From an uncultured Porphyromonadaceae bacterium (GTDB lineage: Bacteria; Bacteroidota; Bacteroidia; Bacteroidales; Paludibacteraceae), in the NCBI GenBank assembly GCA_949285425.1, contig CASEAJ010000044.1, positions 1-64,000 of the forward strand: DNA of 64,000 nt, in the 5' to 3' direction. Each line of letters starts with the position of its first letter. Position 1 is the stretch's first letter. Shown here piece after piece: positions 17,476-26,929 of this stretch. The position numbers and the translations under genes were made by a program. The notes below the pieces were generated by a model, which searched no databases, was not told the DNA's origin, and saw only the letters and a program-made list of their open reading frames with translations.

Positions 17476-17481
17476 GTTTTC

Positions 17482-17982
17482 TCAGTGTTTTTTTAGCAGT
17501 TGTATGCCGAGTATGAACAGGGTGCTGATGGCAGTGCTGGCAACGGCACGGAACAGCGTACCTGTAAAGTTAGTGAAACTGAACGCATCAAAAAAGAATA
17601 TGGTCATGTGGTGCACCAGCGTGAGCATGACGACATATTTCACGTACATGCTTGCTCCGAAGGTGGTAAATGAAGGTGTGGCACCTGGGTTTTCTTCTGT
17701 TGCGGAAAGCAATTTGATGAGCGGATCGCGCAGGAACCCTGTCAGCACGCAGGCAAAAGCATGCAGGCCCAGGGTGTCGGCAAACGAATCGACCGTGATT
17801 CCCAAAGCAAACGAAAGCAGCAGTATAATCCAGCGGTCTGTCTTTACCGGCAGGGAAAGAATGAACAGGATATATATGTAGGGGTTGATGAATCCGAGAA
17901 ACTGGATGTGGTTCAGCACCAGTACTTGCACAAGCACCAGTACGATGAAGCGGATAATGTTTTGAATGATGGTCTGCAGCAT
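17482..17982 (-). CDS. mreD: Rod shape-determining membrane protein MreD
   Basis: The 166-residue hydrophobic protein has about five TM helices, the usual MreD size. The loop LPVKTDRWIILLLSFALGITVDSFADTLGLHAFA contains the small conserved aspartate-rich segment found in MreD between TM helices. Assignment rests mainly on its place between mreC and mrdA in the same orientation, supported by size and topology. It should bridge MreC to the elongation complex at the inner membrane. Confidence 0.88.
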   Translation of the reverse strand: MLQTIIQNIIRFIVLVLVQVLVLNHIQFLGFINPYIYILFILSLPVKTDRWIILLLSFALGITVDSFADTLGLHAFACVLTGFLRDPLIKLLSATEENPGATPSFTTFGASMYVKYVVMLTLVHHMTIFFFDAFSFTNFTGTLFRAVASTAISTLFILGIQLLKKH

Positions 17983-18034
17983 GTTCTTTACAGTTTGTTG
18001 TCCCCCGGCTGATGGTCGGTTGCCGTTGGAAACG

Positions 18035-18886
18035 CTATCTTGTTTCGTCTGATTCGTTCAGGTTCTCCAGCATACGCTGTTCATCACGGTTTTTGTAGTT
18101 GATAATGTTGACATTCGAAATGCTTCGGAAGTCAGTTGCCAGTTTCACCTGTATGGAGTAGAACGCATCTCCTTCGTTCAGCATAAAATTTTCAATGACC
18201 CCTACCGGTATTCCTTCGGGAAATGTGGTGGTCAGTCCGCTGGTCACTATGGTGTCGCCTATATACAGGCTGACGTGGCGGGGTATGTCGGTGAGCTGTG
18301 CATAGCGGTAGTCTTTGCCGTTCCAGCGAAGCAGTCCGTTGTAGTTGTTTCGTTTGATTTTGCAGTTCACCTGCATAATCGGGTTCAGCAGGGAAATGAC
18401 CGTGGAGAAACGTTCGGACGTGCTTCTCACTATACCTACCACACCTTGCGGCCCTACCACACCCATGTCGGGGCGTATGCCGTCCGATGCACCACGGTTG
18501 AGCGTAATGTAATTGCGCATCCGGTTGGTAGTGTTGTGGATGATGCGTGCGGAAACGAAGGTCGTTTCTTTTTCTGGATTGACAAAACGCGTTGTATCTG
18601 CCAGTCCGGCCTGTTCAAGTGCCAGCCGGTTTTCCAATAGGGTGATGCGGTTTTTCAGCCGCGCGTTTTCTTCGCAGAGTTCCTGGTTGTTCGAGCGTAG
18701 TTTGAAAAAGTCGGTAACGTGGCTGCTTATGCTGTACAGACCCGAAATGACGGCATTGCCCGATGAGAAGAAAACGCTTTTCGGATATCGCTCGTTACCC
18801 ACAAATAAAGCAAAGGAGACTATTTCCAAAAGCAGAAACAGTCCCACTATGCTGTAACGGGTAAGGAATATGAGCAGTTTGCGCAT
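18035..18886 (-). CDS. mreC: Rod shape-determining protein MreC
   Basis: The 283-residue protein has an N-terminal TM helix (8-28), a coiled coil (about 62-90, ELCEENARLKNRITLLENRLA) and the MreC beta domain (about 105-265) with GASDGIRPDMGVVGPQGVVG and VNCKIKRNNYNG. It lies in the periplasm and activates PBP2. The ATG at 18886 opens the TM helix; longer versions need a TTG at 18925 and add a non-conserved stretch, so I rejected them. MreB is 124 bp upstream, mreD 52 bp downstream. Confidence 0.93.
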   Translation of the reverse strand: MRKLLIFLTRYSIVGLFLLLEIVSFALFVGNERYPKSVFFSSGNAVISGLYSISSHVTDFFKLRSNNQELCEENARLKNRITLLENRLALEQAGLADTTRFVNPEKETTFVSARIIHNTTNRMRNYITLNRGASDGIRPDMGVVGPQGVVGIVRSTSERFSTVISLLNPIMQVNCKIKRNNYNGLLRWNGKDYRYAQLTDIPRHVSLYIGDTIVTSGLTTTFPEGIPVGVIENFMLNEGDAFYSIQVKLATDFRSISNVNIINYKNRDEQRMLENLNESDETR

Positions 18887-19010
18887 ATGTGCGGTCAAAA
18901 GAAGAGTAGGTGTGGCATGATGCAAGATTACCCCATTGGCACATGTGCCCCAAACCGGAAGGCAAAGGCACCGATGGCCTGTTATGACACACCGTATCCG
19001 TAACTGAAAA

Positions 19011-20033
19011 TTATCTTATCAGGAATGAATACTTGTCGACATTCTTCAATGCAATACCGGTGCCTCGGGCTACGGCATGCAAAGGATCCTCGGCAATGTG
19101 GAACTGGATGTTCAGCTTGTTGCTCAACCGCTTGTCCAGTCCGCGGAGCAGTGCCCCACCGCCGGCCAGATAGATACCTCGTTGTACAATATCGCTGTAC
19201 AGTTCGGGAGGTGTCTGTTCCAATGCGCTCAAAATGGCGGTTTCTATTTTGGAAATGGACTTTTCAAGGCAATGGGCTATTTCCTGGTAGGATACCGGAA
19301 CCTCCATGGGGAGAGCCGTCATTCGGTTGGGTCCCCGCACGATGTATTCATCCGGAGCATCATCTTCCAGATCTGTCAAAGCCGATCCGACGTTTATTTT
19401 TATCAGTTCGGCTGTGCGTTCGCCTACTTTGATGTTGTGCATGTGTCCCATGTACTCCATAATGTCCTGAGTGAGGTCGTCGCCTGCAATGCGGATGGAC
19501 TTGTTAGAAACAATGCCACCCAGTGAGATGACGGCGATTTCGGTCGTGCCCCCTCCTATGTCAACAATCATGCAGCCTGCGGGTGCCTCCACATCGATGC
19601 CGATGCCGATGGCTGCCGCCATGGGTTCGTAAATCATGTACACTTCGCGTCCTCCGGCATGTTCCGACGAGTCGCGCACGGCACGGATTTCAACTTCCGT
19701 ACTGCCCGAGGGGATACATACCACCATTTTCAGGCTTGGCATGAACAGGCGGTTCTTGTTCGGAATCATTTTTATCATGCCGCGTATCATCAGTTCAGCC
19801 GCATAAAAGTCGGCAATCACCCCATCGCGCAACGGACGAACGGTGCGAATGCCTTCGTTTTCTTTCCCCTGCATTTGGCGTGCCTTTTCGCCGATGGCAA
19901 GCAGTTTGTCGGAACGTCTGTCAAGGGCGACTACCGATGGTTCGTCAACGACTATTTTGCCATTGTGTATGATAATCGTGTTGGCCGTGCCTAAGTCAAT
20001 GGCTATTTCTTGTGTGAAGGAAAACAATCCCAT
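19011..20033 (-). CDS. mreB: Actin-like rod-shape protein MreB
   Basis: The 340-residue protein is a full-length MreB with the actin-fold nucleotide motifs: phosphate-1 IDLGTANTII (residues 12-21), the connect-1 region, phosphate-2 IVDIGGGTTEIAVI and the adenosine motif LAGGGALLRGLD. The membrane-binding N-terminus (MGLFSFTQE) is present. It forms membrane filaments that guide PBP2/RodA synthesis. It is 63 bp downstream of purH, likely on one transcript. Confidence 0.97.
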   Translation of the reverse strand: MGLFSFTQEIAIDLGTANTIIIHNGKIVVDEPSVVALDRRSDKLLAIGEKARQMQGKENEGIRTVRPLRDGVIADFYAAELMIRGMIKMIPNKNRLFMPSLKMVVCIPSGSTEVEIRAVRDSSEHAGGREVYMIYEPMAAAIGIGIDVEAPAGCMIVDIGGGTTEIAVISLGGIVSNKSIRIAGDDLTQDIMEYMGHMHNIKVGERTAELIKINVGSALTDLEDDAPDEYIVRGPNRMTALPMEVPVSYQEIAHCLEKSISKIETAILSALEQTPPELYSDIVQRGIYLAGGGALLRGLDKRLSNKLNIQFHIAEDPLHAVARGTGIALKNVDKYSFLIR

Positions 20034-20096
20034 GAGAAATATACTTTGGCCGCCCCGACGCCTTTTTGGAAAGCGTTGGAGCGGCAGGTTGTTTTT

Positions 20097-21617
20097 TTAG
20101 TGTTTGAAATGTCTGAATCCGGTAGAAACCATGGCTACACCGTTTTTGTTGCAGCAGTCAACCGATTCCTGGTCCTTGATGGAACCGCCCGGTTGAATGA
20201 CGGCGGTAATGCCGGCTTCGTGGGCAATCTGTACACAGTCGGGGAACGGGAAGAACGCATCCGATGCCATGACAGCCCCTTGCAGGTCGAAGTCGAACGA
20301 ACGGGCTTTCTCTATGGCATGTTCCAATGCGTCTACACGCGAGGTTTGCCCTACACCGCTGGCACACATCTGTTTGTTCTTGGCCAGGACGATGGCATTT
20401 GACTTGCTGTGTTTTACAATCTTGTTGGCAAACAACAGGTCTTCCACTTCGCGTTCTGTCGGCGTCTTTTCCGTCATGGCTTTCAGTTCGGCAGGTACTT
20501 CGGTGTGCAGGTCTCTGTCTTGTACCAGTACGCCGTTGAGCAACGAACGGAACTGTACCTTTCTGACTTTGTTTTCTTTCAATATCAGGATAATGCGGTT
20601 CTTCTTCTGTCCGAGTATTTCCAGAGCGTCCACGTCGTAGTCCGGAGCAATGATGACTTCGAAGAATATCTTGGTTATTTCTTCGGCAGCAGCCTTGTCA
20701 ATAACGGCATTGGTCACCAGCACTCCTCCGAATGCCGATACCGGGTCGCCGGCCAGTGCATCTTTCCATGCTTCCAGCACAGTGGGGCGCGAAGCGATGC
20801 CGCAGGCATTGTTGTGCTTCAGAATGGCGAACGTAATGTCATCGAAGTCGTTGATCAGATTGATGGCGGCATCAATGTCGAGCAGGTTGTTGTAGGATAT
20901 TTCCTTTCCTTGTATTTGTTCGAACATGTCGTTGAAGCGTCCGAAGAAGAAACCGCGTTGGTGCGGGTTTTCGCCGTAACGCAACACCTTGGCGTTGTTT
21001 TCGCTGCAACGGAATGCGCTTGGGTTTTCACCGTCGAAATAGTTGAATATGGCGCTGTCGTAGTGCGATGATACGGCAAAGGCTTCTTTGGCAAACCAGC
21101 GGCGTTCTTCCAGCGTGCTTTCTGCACCTTTTTCGTTGAGCAGGTTGAGCAAAGGCTCATACTGCGCCTGCGATGCCACGATGATGACATCGTTGTAGTT
21201 TTTCGCGGCGGCGCGGATGAGCGAAATGCCGCCTATATCTATTTTTTCTATAATATCAGCTTCACAGGCACCCGAGGCTACTGTTTCTTCAAAAGGATAC
21301 AGGTCGACAATGACGAGGTCTATGCCCGGTATTTCGTATTGGGCGGTCTGTGCCTGGTCCTGTTCGTTTTCGCGGCGGTTCAGTATGCCTCCGAAAATCT
21401 TCGGGTGCAAGGTTTTGACCCGTCCGCCCAAAATGGAGGGATAGCCTGTGAGGTCTTCCACCGCTTCGCACGGAATGCCGAGCGATTCAATGAACGATTT
21501 TGTACCTCCGGTAGAGATGAACTCTACTCCTTCTGCATGCAGTTTTCGAATGATTTCGTCTAATTTTTCCTTGTGATAGACTGATACTAAAGCTTTTCTG
21601 ATTTGTTTTTTGTCCAT
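20097..21617 (-). CDS. purH: Bifunctional AICAR transformylase / IMP cyclohydrolase
   Basis: The 506-residue enzyme performs the last two steps of purine synthesis. The N-terminal MGS-fold cyclohydrolase (1-195) shows ALVSVYHKEKLDEI, STGGTKSFIES and GGRVKTLHPKIFGGIL; the C-terminal transformylase shows the KHNNACGIA motif with the catalytic lysine-histidine and ends ATGFRHFKH-like (VSTGFRHFKH). The length is usual for the family. purH directly precedes mreB, an arrangement well known in Bacteroidetes. Confidence 0.97.
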   Translation of the reverse strand: MDKKQIRKALVSVYHKEKLDEIIRKLHAEGVEFISTGGTKSFIESLGIPCEAVEDLTGYPSILGGRVKTLHPKIFGGILNRRENEQDQAQTAQYEIPGIDLVIVDLYPFEETVASGACEADIIEKIDIGGISLIRAAAKNYNDVIIVASQAQYEPLLNLLNEKGAESTLEERRWFAKEAFAVSSHYDSAIFNYFDGENPSAFRCSENNAKVLRYGENPHQRGFFFGRFNDMFEQIQGKEISYNNLLDIDAAINLINDFDDITFAILKHNNACGIASRPTVLEAWKDALAGDPVSAFGGVLVTNAVIDKAAAEEITKIFFEVIIAPDYDVDALEILGQKKNRIILILKENKVRKVQFRSLLNGVLVQDRDLHTEVPAELKAMTEKTPTEREVEDLLFANKIVKHSKSNAIVLAKNKQMCASGVGQTSRVDALEHAIEKARSFDFDLQGAVMASDAFFPFPDCVQIAHEAGITAVIQPGGSIKDQESVDCCNKNGVAMVSTGFRHFKH

Positions 21618-21642
21618 AACTCCCCTGTTGTTTTAAGATTTG

Positions 21643-21650
21643 CAAATGTA
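21643..21650 (-). promoter_or_regulatory. -7 box for purH-mre operon
   Basis: Minus-strand TACATTTG lies 26 bp before the purH ATG; the -33 region is only weakly matched. It would start the whole purH-rodA unit. Confidence 0.5.
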
Positions 21651-21897
21651 AAAAAAACAATTCGTTTATCAATGTGTTTCAGTCATTTTATGTGTGAGTT
21701 TGATATAAGAATATAAGCATGTCATCGGATATGAATAGCGTAACGATAAACTGTCGGATGTATGCTGATACATTCATGTGAATGCATACAGAGAAAATTC
21801 ACCAGCAGTCTGGTATCTGGCCGGAAACAAGTTCAAGGAAAAGGGCCATGTCATCGGTCCGTCTGCATGATGTCGTGTGTTTATGCCTTTAAAGTTC

Positions 21898-21985
21898 TCT
21901 TTTCACCTATGTGAAAAGAACGTCTCACGTATGTGATACACGTGTTCCATATACGTGATACACGTGTATCACCTATGTGAGACGA
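21898..21985. repeat. 22-bp periodic inverted-repeat array C (four units)
   Basis: Units start at 21898, 21920, 21942 and 21964. Arms: TCTTTTCAC with GTGAAAAGA (a perfect pair) in unit 1, ACGTCTCAC with GTGATACAC, GTGTTCCAT with GTGATACAC, GTGTATCAC with GTGAGACGA. Cores are CTAT, GTAT, ATAC, CTAT. The half-site GTGATACAC occurs three times counting the inverted unit-4 left arm, and GTGAGACG twice. The array lies in the 535-bp divergent gap 21618-22152 between purH and trmD, which otherwise holds only promoters. Confidence 0.9.
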
Positions 21986-22098
21986 TAACTTTGACGGCAT
22001 AAAAAGGAAACATCATATTGCAGACTGCACAAAACCTTTATTCCGCATTCGTGTATTTTATAAAAACAGGAGACGTTTCGGCATAAAATTCAAGCAAG

Positions 22099-22132
22099 TT
22101 TGATTTTCTGCGCTCGACTTTCATTATTTTTG
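22099..22132 (+). promoter_or_regulatory. trmD promoter on a duplicated segment
   Basis: TTTG at 22099-22102 and TATTTTTG at 22125-22132, spacer 22 bp. The 56-bp block 22080-22135 recurs nearly unchanged at 23199-23254 before the EamA exporter gene. Confidence 0.7.
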
Positions 22133-22152
22133 CACCAAACTTATGTGATGTT

Positions 22153-22836
22153 ATGCGAATAGATATCATTTCAGCCGTACCCGAACTGCTTGACAGTCCG
22201 TTGAACCATTCCATTGTGAAGCGCGCCAGAGACAAGGGACTGGTCGAAGTTGTCGTGCACAACTTGCGCGACTATTCCACCGACAAGCATCGTCACGTGG
22301 ATGATTATGCGTTTGGTTTCAGTGCGGGCATGGTGCTTCAGATAGAACCGGTCGACAGGGTCATTACCTTGTTGCGTTCGCAACGTGACTATGATGAGGT
22401 CATTTACACTTCACCCGATGGTGAGCGCTTCAATCAGCGTATGGCCAACCGTTATTCCATGTACGAGAATCTCATCATCCTGTGCGGTCACTACAAGGGA
22501 ATAGACCACCGCATACGCGAGCATTTCATCACGAAGGAAATTTCCATCGGCGATTTTGTGCTTACGGGAGGAGAACTCCCCGCGGCCATGATGGCCGATG
22601 CCATCGTGCGGCTTATACCGGGGGCTATCGGCGATGAAACATCGGCCCTTTCCGACTCCTTTCAGGACAATCTGCTTGCACCGCCCGTATACACCCGTCC
22701 GGCCGACTATAAAGGTTGGAAGGTACCCGATATCCTGCTTTCCGGTCATCAGGCCAAAATAGAGGAATGGCTTCACCAGCAGTCGCTGGAACGGACCCGG
22801 CTGTTGCGTCCCGATTTGCTCGATGAACAGGAATAG
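22153..22836 (+). CDS. trmD: tRNA (guanine-N1)-methyltransferase TrmD
   Basis: The 227-residue protein methylates G37 of tRNAs and belongs to the trefoil-knot SPOUT class. The knot motifs are visible: [31 protein letters not shown], then [22 protein letters not shown] in the C-terminal domain, with the R-rich tRNA-contacting end. The start [13 protein letters not shown] is the typical TrmD start. The next gene begins 11 bp after the stop. Confidence 0.97.
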   Translation: MRIDIISAVPELLDSPLNHSIVKRARDKGLVEVVVHNLRDYSTDKHRHVDDYAFGFSAGMVLQIEPVDRVITLLRSQRDYDEVIYTSPDGERFNQRMANRYSMYENLIILCGHYKGIDHRIREHFITKEISIGDFVLTGGELPAAMMADAIVRLIPGAIGDETSALSDSFQDNLLAPPVYTRPADYKGWKVPDILLSGHQAKIEEWLHQQSLERTRLLRPDLLDEQE

Positions 22837-22847
22837 CTTGTAGGTAC

Positions 22848-23126
22848 ATGCAGTCATACTGGTTCTTGTTCTATCTGTTGTTCATCAATCTGGCCGGTGC
22901 TTGTGTGTTTGTGGCCGACAAACGTTTGGCCAGGCAGGGCCGCGAGCGGGTCGCCGAACGTACGCTGCATCTGCTCGAAGCGCTCGGAGGCTGTTTCTCC
23001 ATCCTTCCGTTGGTCTATATCATCCGTCACAAGAACCGCAAGCCCTCTTATTTTCTTTGGACGTGGGCTTTTGCTTTCATGTATGTCGCGGTGCTGTACT
23101 GGTTGCTCAAAACTGTCGAACAGTAG
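22848..23126 (+). CDS. DUF1294 small membrane protein
   Basis: A 92-residue protein with two or three hydrophobic segments (4-22, 42-56, 66-86). The family mark is VFVADKRLARQGRERVAERTLH followed by LEALGG, in which the K-A/R-R-I/VPE-like basic stretch leads into the second helix. The family has no known function and is often found fused to cold-shock domains in other bacteria; no such domain is here. It follows trmD by 11 bp. Confidence 0.8.
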   Translation: MQSYWFLFYLLFINLAGACVFVADKRLARQGRERVAERTLHLLEALGGCFSILPLVYIIRHKNRKPSYFLWTWAFAFMYVAVLYWLLKTVEQ

Positions 23127-23217
23127 GTCCGTTCCGCTTTTGAATCATTTATTGTGTACTTACCTTTCACTGTTTTTAGATAAAATAGGCTGCGTCTTAG
23201 CATAAAATTCAAACAAG

Positions 23218-23251
23218 TTTGATTTTCTGCTTTCGACTTTCACTATTTTTG
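23218..23251 (+). promoter_or_regulatory. Promoter for the EamA exporter on a duplicated segment
   Basis: TTTG at 23218-23221 and TATTTTTG at 23244-23251 with a 22-bp spacer, the same geometry and nearly the same sequence as 22099-22132. A decayed TTTCACTGTTTTTAG piece lies just upstream at about 23165-23178. Confidence 0.7.
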
Positions 23252-23286
23252 CACGCTGAAAAAGAAATAAAACAAACTTAGTAAAA

Positions 23287-24204
23287 ATGAAAAATGTGAA
23301 GACTCCCGGACACATTGCGCTTTTTGCAGCCAATGTCATATTCGGGTTCAATACGCCTATTTCCCGGTCGTTGATACCGGATGTGGTCGACCCGCTTGTG
23401 CTCACGTATTTCCGCATGGGAGGGGCCATGGTGCTGTTCTGGTGCGTGTCTTTGTTTACAAAGAAGGAGCATGTGCCGGCAAAGGATGTGCTGATGCTTT
23501 TCTTTGCCTCGGTGTTTGCACTGGTGCTGAACCAGATGCCGTTCATTTCGGGACTGGCCATGACATCGCCTATCGATGCGTCCATTGTCATCACCTTGCT
23601 GCCTATCGTGAGCATGTTCCTGGCCGCGCTCATCATCAAGGAACCGATTACACTGAAGAAAGTGCTCGGGGTGATTGTGGGGGCTTCGGGCGCCCTGCTC
23701 CTCATTTTGAGTCATGCCAGGGGTGCCAACGGCGAAAGCAACCTGTGGGGCAATCTCATTGTTTTTGTGGGGGTAGTTTCCTATTCGCTTTACCTCACGT
23801 TGTTCAAGGATCTGATTTCACGCTATACGCCGGTGACGCTGATGAAATGGATGTTTCTTTTTGCCAGTATCCTTTGTTTGCCGGTGTGCTATTCCTCCAT
23901 TGCCGCAACCGACTTTGCATCGCTTGAGTTCAACGCTTGGCTGCGTATAGCCTATGTGGTTTGTATGGCCACCTTCACAACCTATCTGCTGATTCCCATC
24001 GGGCAGAAAGTGTTGCGTCCGACAACCATCAGCATGTACAATTATGTCCAGCCGGTGGTGGCTGCACTGGTGGCCGTTGCTTTGGGGCAGGACACGTTCG
24101 GCTGGCAGAACATTTTGTCGGCTTTGCTTGTGTTTGTCGGGGTTTATCTGGTGACCATCAGCAAGTCGAAAGCGCAACTCGATGCCGAGAAGGCCCGTTC
24201 GTAG
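23287..24204 (+). CDS. EamA/DMT-family metabolite exporter
   Basis: The 305-residue protein has ten TM helices in two homologous EamA halves (about 10-140 and 155-290). ALFAANVIFGFNTPISRSLI and PLVLTYFRMGGAM open the first half; VGVVSYSLYLTLFKDLISRYTP opens the second, and YNYVQPVVAALVAVALGQ with ILSALLVFVGVYLVT is the typical end. Substrate unknown; DMT members export amino acids, nucleotide bases or drugs. It has its own promoter and a palindrome follows the gene. Confidence 0.9.
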   Translation: MKNVKTPGHIALFAANVIFGFNTPISRSLIPDVVDPLVLTYFRMGGAMVLFWCVSLFTKKEHVPAKDVLMLFFASVFALVLNQMPFISGLAMTSPIDASIVITLLPIVSMFLAALIIKEPITLKKVLGVIVGASGALLLILSHARGANGESNLWGNLIVFVGVVSYSLYLTLFKDLISRYTPVTLMKWMFLFASILCLPVCYSSIAATDFASLEFNAWLRIAYVVCMATFTTYLLIPIGQKVLRPTTISMYNYVQPVVAALVAVALGQDTFGWQNILSALLVFVGVYLVTISKSKAQLDAEKARS

Positions 24205-24315
24205 TCTTTGTCTTATTTAGGGAGTCAGTTCCAGTGCCTTGCATTTTACCTGTTCCGGTACACTTTGCCGGAAAATGAGGTATGATGCATTTTTATAACC
24301 CATCCAGTTACAATG

Positions 24316-24367
24316 TAGAAACAGCTTTGATTTTTTCGCCGCGGCGAAAAAATCAAAGCTGTTTCTA
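24316..24367. terminator. Perfect 52-bp palindrome between convergent genes
   Basis: Arms of 26 bp (24316-24341 and 24342-24367) are exact complements with no loop: TAGAAACAGCTTTGATTTTT then CGCCG at the centre CGCCG/CGGCG. It lies between the ends of the plus-strand exporter and the minus-strand lipoprotein gene and can act as a terminator in both directions, because each strand carries a T-run inside the stem. Length and perfection exceed an ordinary terminator. Confidence 0.75.
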
Positions 24368-24398
24368 ACAAGTTGTTTGTAAAAATCAAGTCCGTTTC

Positions 24399-26864
24399 TT
24401 ATTCATACACCAGCCAGGTTGTGGCTTGGGTGTCGGTATCTGTACTGAAACGTATCCAGCGGGCCTGGAACGGTTTTTCGAACATGAATGCCGAACGTTC
24501 TCCGGGTTCGACGGTGACGTGGGTGTATGTTTGCCATTTCCCGTTTCCGGTGGGGTCAATCTCTATGGTGAAAGTCACAGCCTTGTCTGCCGAATGAGAC
24601 AGGAACAGTGTTTTCCGGTCATAGAACCCGATGAGGTAAGGGTCTGATTTTTCGCCGGCCTTGACAGCGGTTTCTTTCCAGGGGCCACCTTGGCCTGTCG
24701 GTTTGCCCATGTGCCACAAATCGTCTATGGTACCGGCCCACACGGCCGCTTTCCCGTCATCCGATACGATGATATGTTCATTGTCATCGATTTCTGTCGT
24801 GTCTATGCCGGTCATAATCAGCATGCCCCGATACGATGCGTAATCGTTGATGCGGAAACGGTGTGAGGCAACGGGACGGATTTTTGCGTATCCATCGGCA
24901 TTTTCGGCCGGCAGTTCATAGAACGTCCCGTGACAGTTGAACAAGTCGCGTTCGGTCACCACTTCCCTGCAGATGCGCAGCATGTTTTTGTTTGTCAGTC
25001 CGGTATAGGTATCGTCGCCCAGCGGCAGACGCCAGCGGCGGTGCTGGTCGTCGACCATCAATACGGACGAAGCGTCGATGGTAACAACCTGGTGTGGTAT
25101 CGCCATTTTTTCGCGGATGAAATCGGCGGTTTCACCCCATTCCTTGCGTACGAGTGTCAGGCTGTCGTACATTTCATAATAGCCGTTTTCAGTCATTTCG
25201 TCGTTTTCATTCAGGGTGAAGGACAGCAGTCCCATGGCGTGGCGGTCCTGGCCCAGTCCGTATATAAGACCACCCAGGCTGTTTCTGTCGCAAACATCAG
25301 ACAAGCCGCTAAACATGGCGTCTGGCGAGCAGGGACGGTCATCGGCTCCGGTATAGACGAAGCTGGCGGAAAAAATGCCGCTCTTGTCTGCTTTTATACG
25401 AATCCATTCGCCCTTTTCATCGGCGGAAAAAGGAACATAAAGCGACTGGCCGGGCGCGGTCGTTTTTGTGGTCAGCGTTTCCCAGTTTCCGTTGCCGTTC
25501 CGGTCCACTTCGAAGGTGAAGTCCACGTTTTCCGGTCCATCGTTCTGCAACCAGCAGCAACGTTCTTCCCATCCTGCAAACAGGTAGGGTTCAGAACAGG
25601 TGCCGGCGGGCACCGCTTCTTTTTGCCACACGGCTCCATCGGCCGTTGTCGGTCCCAGTTCATCGGGCTTTTCGAGTGTTGTGAACCATAGGTTCGAGTT
25701 CGACTGTCCGGGTCCGACGATATCGCCTTTGGCCTTCCGTTTGTTCAGAAACTCTTTTTGTGCGGAGTCATCGCAGCCGAACACCAGGCGGTTGTTCCAG
25801 CGGCAGAAATCGCCGATGACTTTCAGGTAGCTGCTGCGGGGCCGTATGCCGGCCGTCTGTCCGACCGCGAACGTTTCGGGAAAATGCCAGAACATGCCGT
25901 GCATGGTCATCAGGTATTCGGGTTCCTGCTGTGTGCCTACATTGCGTATGCGCGGCCATTCGGTGTTCCAGCCGTGTGCACCGTCGTAGCTGTGGCTGGC
26001 TTTGGGCAGGCGGTAGAAGCTCCAGCCTTTTTCCGTGTCGCGCACTCCGAGCAGCACCGACTTGTGGTCCCATCCGGTAGCCCAAATGGGGTCGGTTTCC
26101 GGTTGTGGGTTTCCTTCGATGCCGCCGGGGCCGGTGACTTCCGTAAACTGGTTGCGGCGTATCACCTTCCAGTCCGTCCCGTTCCATTCGGCCAATACGC
26201 CGGCCTGTATGTCGAACCGTTCCAAGGCTTCATCCGTACCTTCGCCGTTGTTGCTGAACACCAGTACGCCTTGTCCCGAATACAGCCCCTTGCCGTGCAC
26301 GCCGGGCAGCATGTTACCGGTAGGGGCATATCCTTCGGTGGTTTTCTTTTGCATGTTGCCGTCTTTGTACAGTTCTTTTACGGCCAGGGTGTTCACATCC
26401 ACTTCATAAATGCCTTCCTCCATGGTGCCGTAATACAGTTTGTCGGCGGGTTCGGTCAGGTGCCGTGCATTGCCGGTGTGTCTTCCCGGCATGACGGAGT
26501 AGGGGATGGTCCGTACACTTCCTGTGTGGTCTATTGCGTAGGGACCGATGAAAAGCTGGTTGCTCTCCTTGTGTATCATGCGGTTGGCCGGTGTTCCGCC
26601 GATGCTTTCGCTTCGCACGATTTGTCGGTAGTCGGGGGTTATTTCATACAGTTTGTCGGAAGAGCCGAGGGGCAGGTGGGGGCCGTAGGTGATGACCCAC
26701 AGGCGGCCGGCCCAAGGCACGACGGCTCCGGTGCCGCATTCTCCCTCATGGTTGTAATAGGCCAGTTGCGGATAAATGCCCGAAATGCAGTTCTCGGTTT
26801 CCTGCCGTGATGTGCTGCAGGCCGTGAGCGCAAGCATCAGCAGGGCTGTGTATAAAGTTTTCAT
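24399..26864 (-). CDS. Large secreted lipoprotein with a duplicated C-terminal module
   Basis: The 821-residue protein has a lipoprotein signal peptide (MKTLYTALLMLALTAC, lipobox LTAC). Residues about 30-400 are rich in GW/WxVxR repeats such as EWNGTDWKVI and look like a beta-propeller. A module of about 95 residues at 410-508 (WQKEAVPAG, DVDRNGNGNWETLTT, GEWIRIKAD) is repeated at 725-821 (WKETAVKAG, EIDPTGNGKWQTYTH, ARWIRFSTD), separated by a second propeller-like stretch. I do not recognise a named family. It lies between a palindrome and the esterase gene, both minus, suggesting a role in glycan use. Confidence 0.72.
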   Translation of the reverse strand: MKTLYTALLMLALTACSTSRQETENCISGIYPQLAYYNHEGECGTGAVVPWAGRLWVITYGPHLPLGSSDKLYEITPDYRQIVRSESIGGTPANRMIHKESNQLFIGPYAIDHTGSVRTIPYSVMPGRHTGNARHLTEPADKLYYGTMEEGIYEVDVNTLAVKELYKDGNMQKKTTEGYAPTGNMLPGVHGKGLYSGQGVLVFSNNGEGTDEALERFDIQAGVLAEWNGTDWKVIRRNQFTEVTGPGGIEGNPQPETDPIWATGWDHKSVLLGVRDTEKGWSFYRLPKASHSYDGAHGWNTEWPRIRNVGTQQEPEYLMTMHGMFWHFPETFAVGQTAGIRPRSSYLKVIGDFCRWNNRLVFGCDDSAQKEFLNKRKAKGDIVGPGQSNSNLWFTTLEKPDELGPTTADGAVWQKEAVPAGTCSEPYLFAGWEERCCWLQNDGPENVDFTFEVDRNGNGNWETLTTKTTAPGQSLYVPFSADEKGEWIRIKADKSGIFSASFVYTGADDRPCSPDAMFSGLSDVCDRNSLGGLIYGLGQDRHAMGLLSFTLNENDEMTENGYYEMYDSLTLVRKEWGETADFIREKMAIPHQVVTIDASSVLMVDDQHRRWRLPLGDDTYTGLTNKNMLRICREVVTERDLFNCHGTFYELPAENADGYAKIRPVASHRFRINDYASYRGMLIMTGIDTTEIDDNEHIIVSDDGKAAVWAGTIDDLWHMGKPTGQGGPWKETAVKAGEKSDPYLIGFYDRKTLFLSHSADKAVTFTIEIDPTGNGKWQTYTHVTVEPGERSAFMFEKPFQARWIRFSTDTDTQATTWLVYE

Positions 26865-26929
26865 GTTCTGTTTTCGGTTTATGTGTATGATAAAGGGTGC
26901 ATAGTGTACTATTGCTCATTTTCCGGCAA

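Noticed and set aside
18887-18925. Longer mreC start at a TTG
   Set aside because: It adds a non-conserved stretch before a good ATG that opens the membrane helix.
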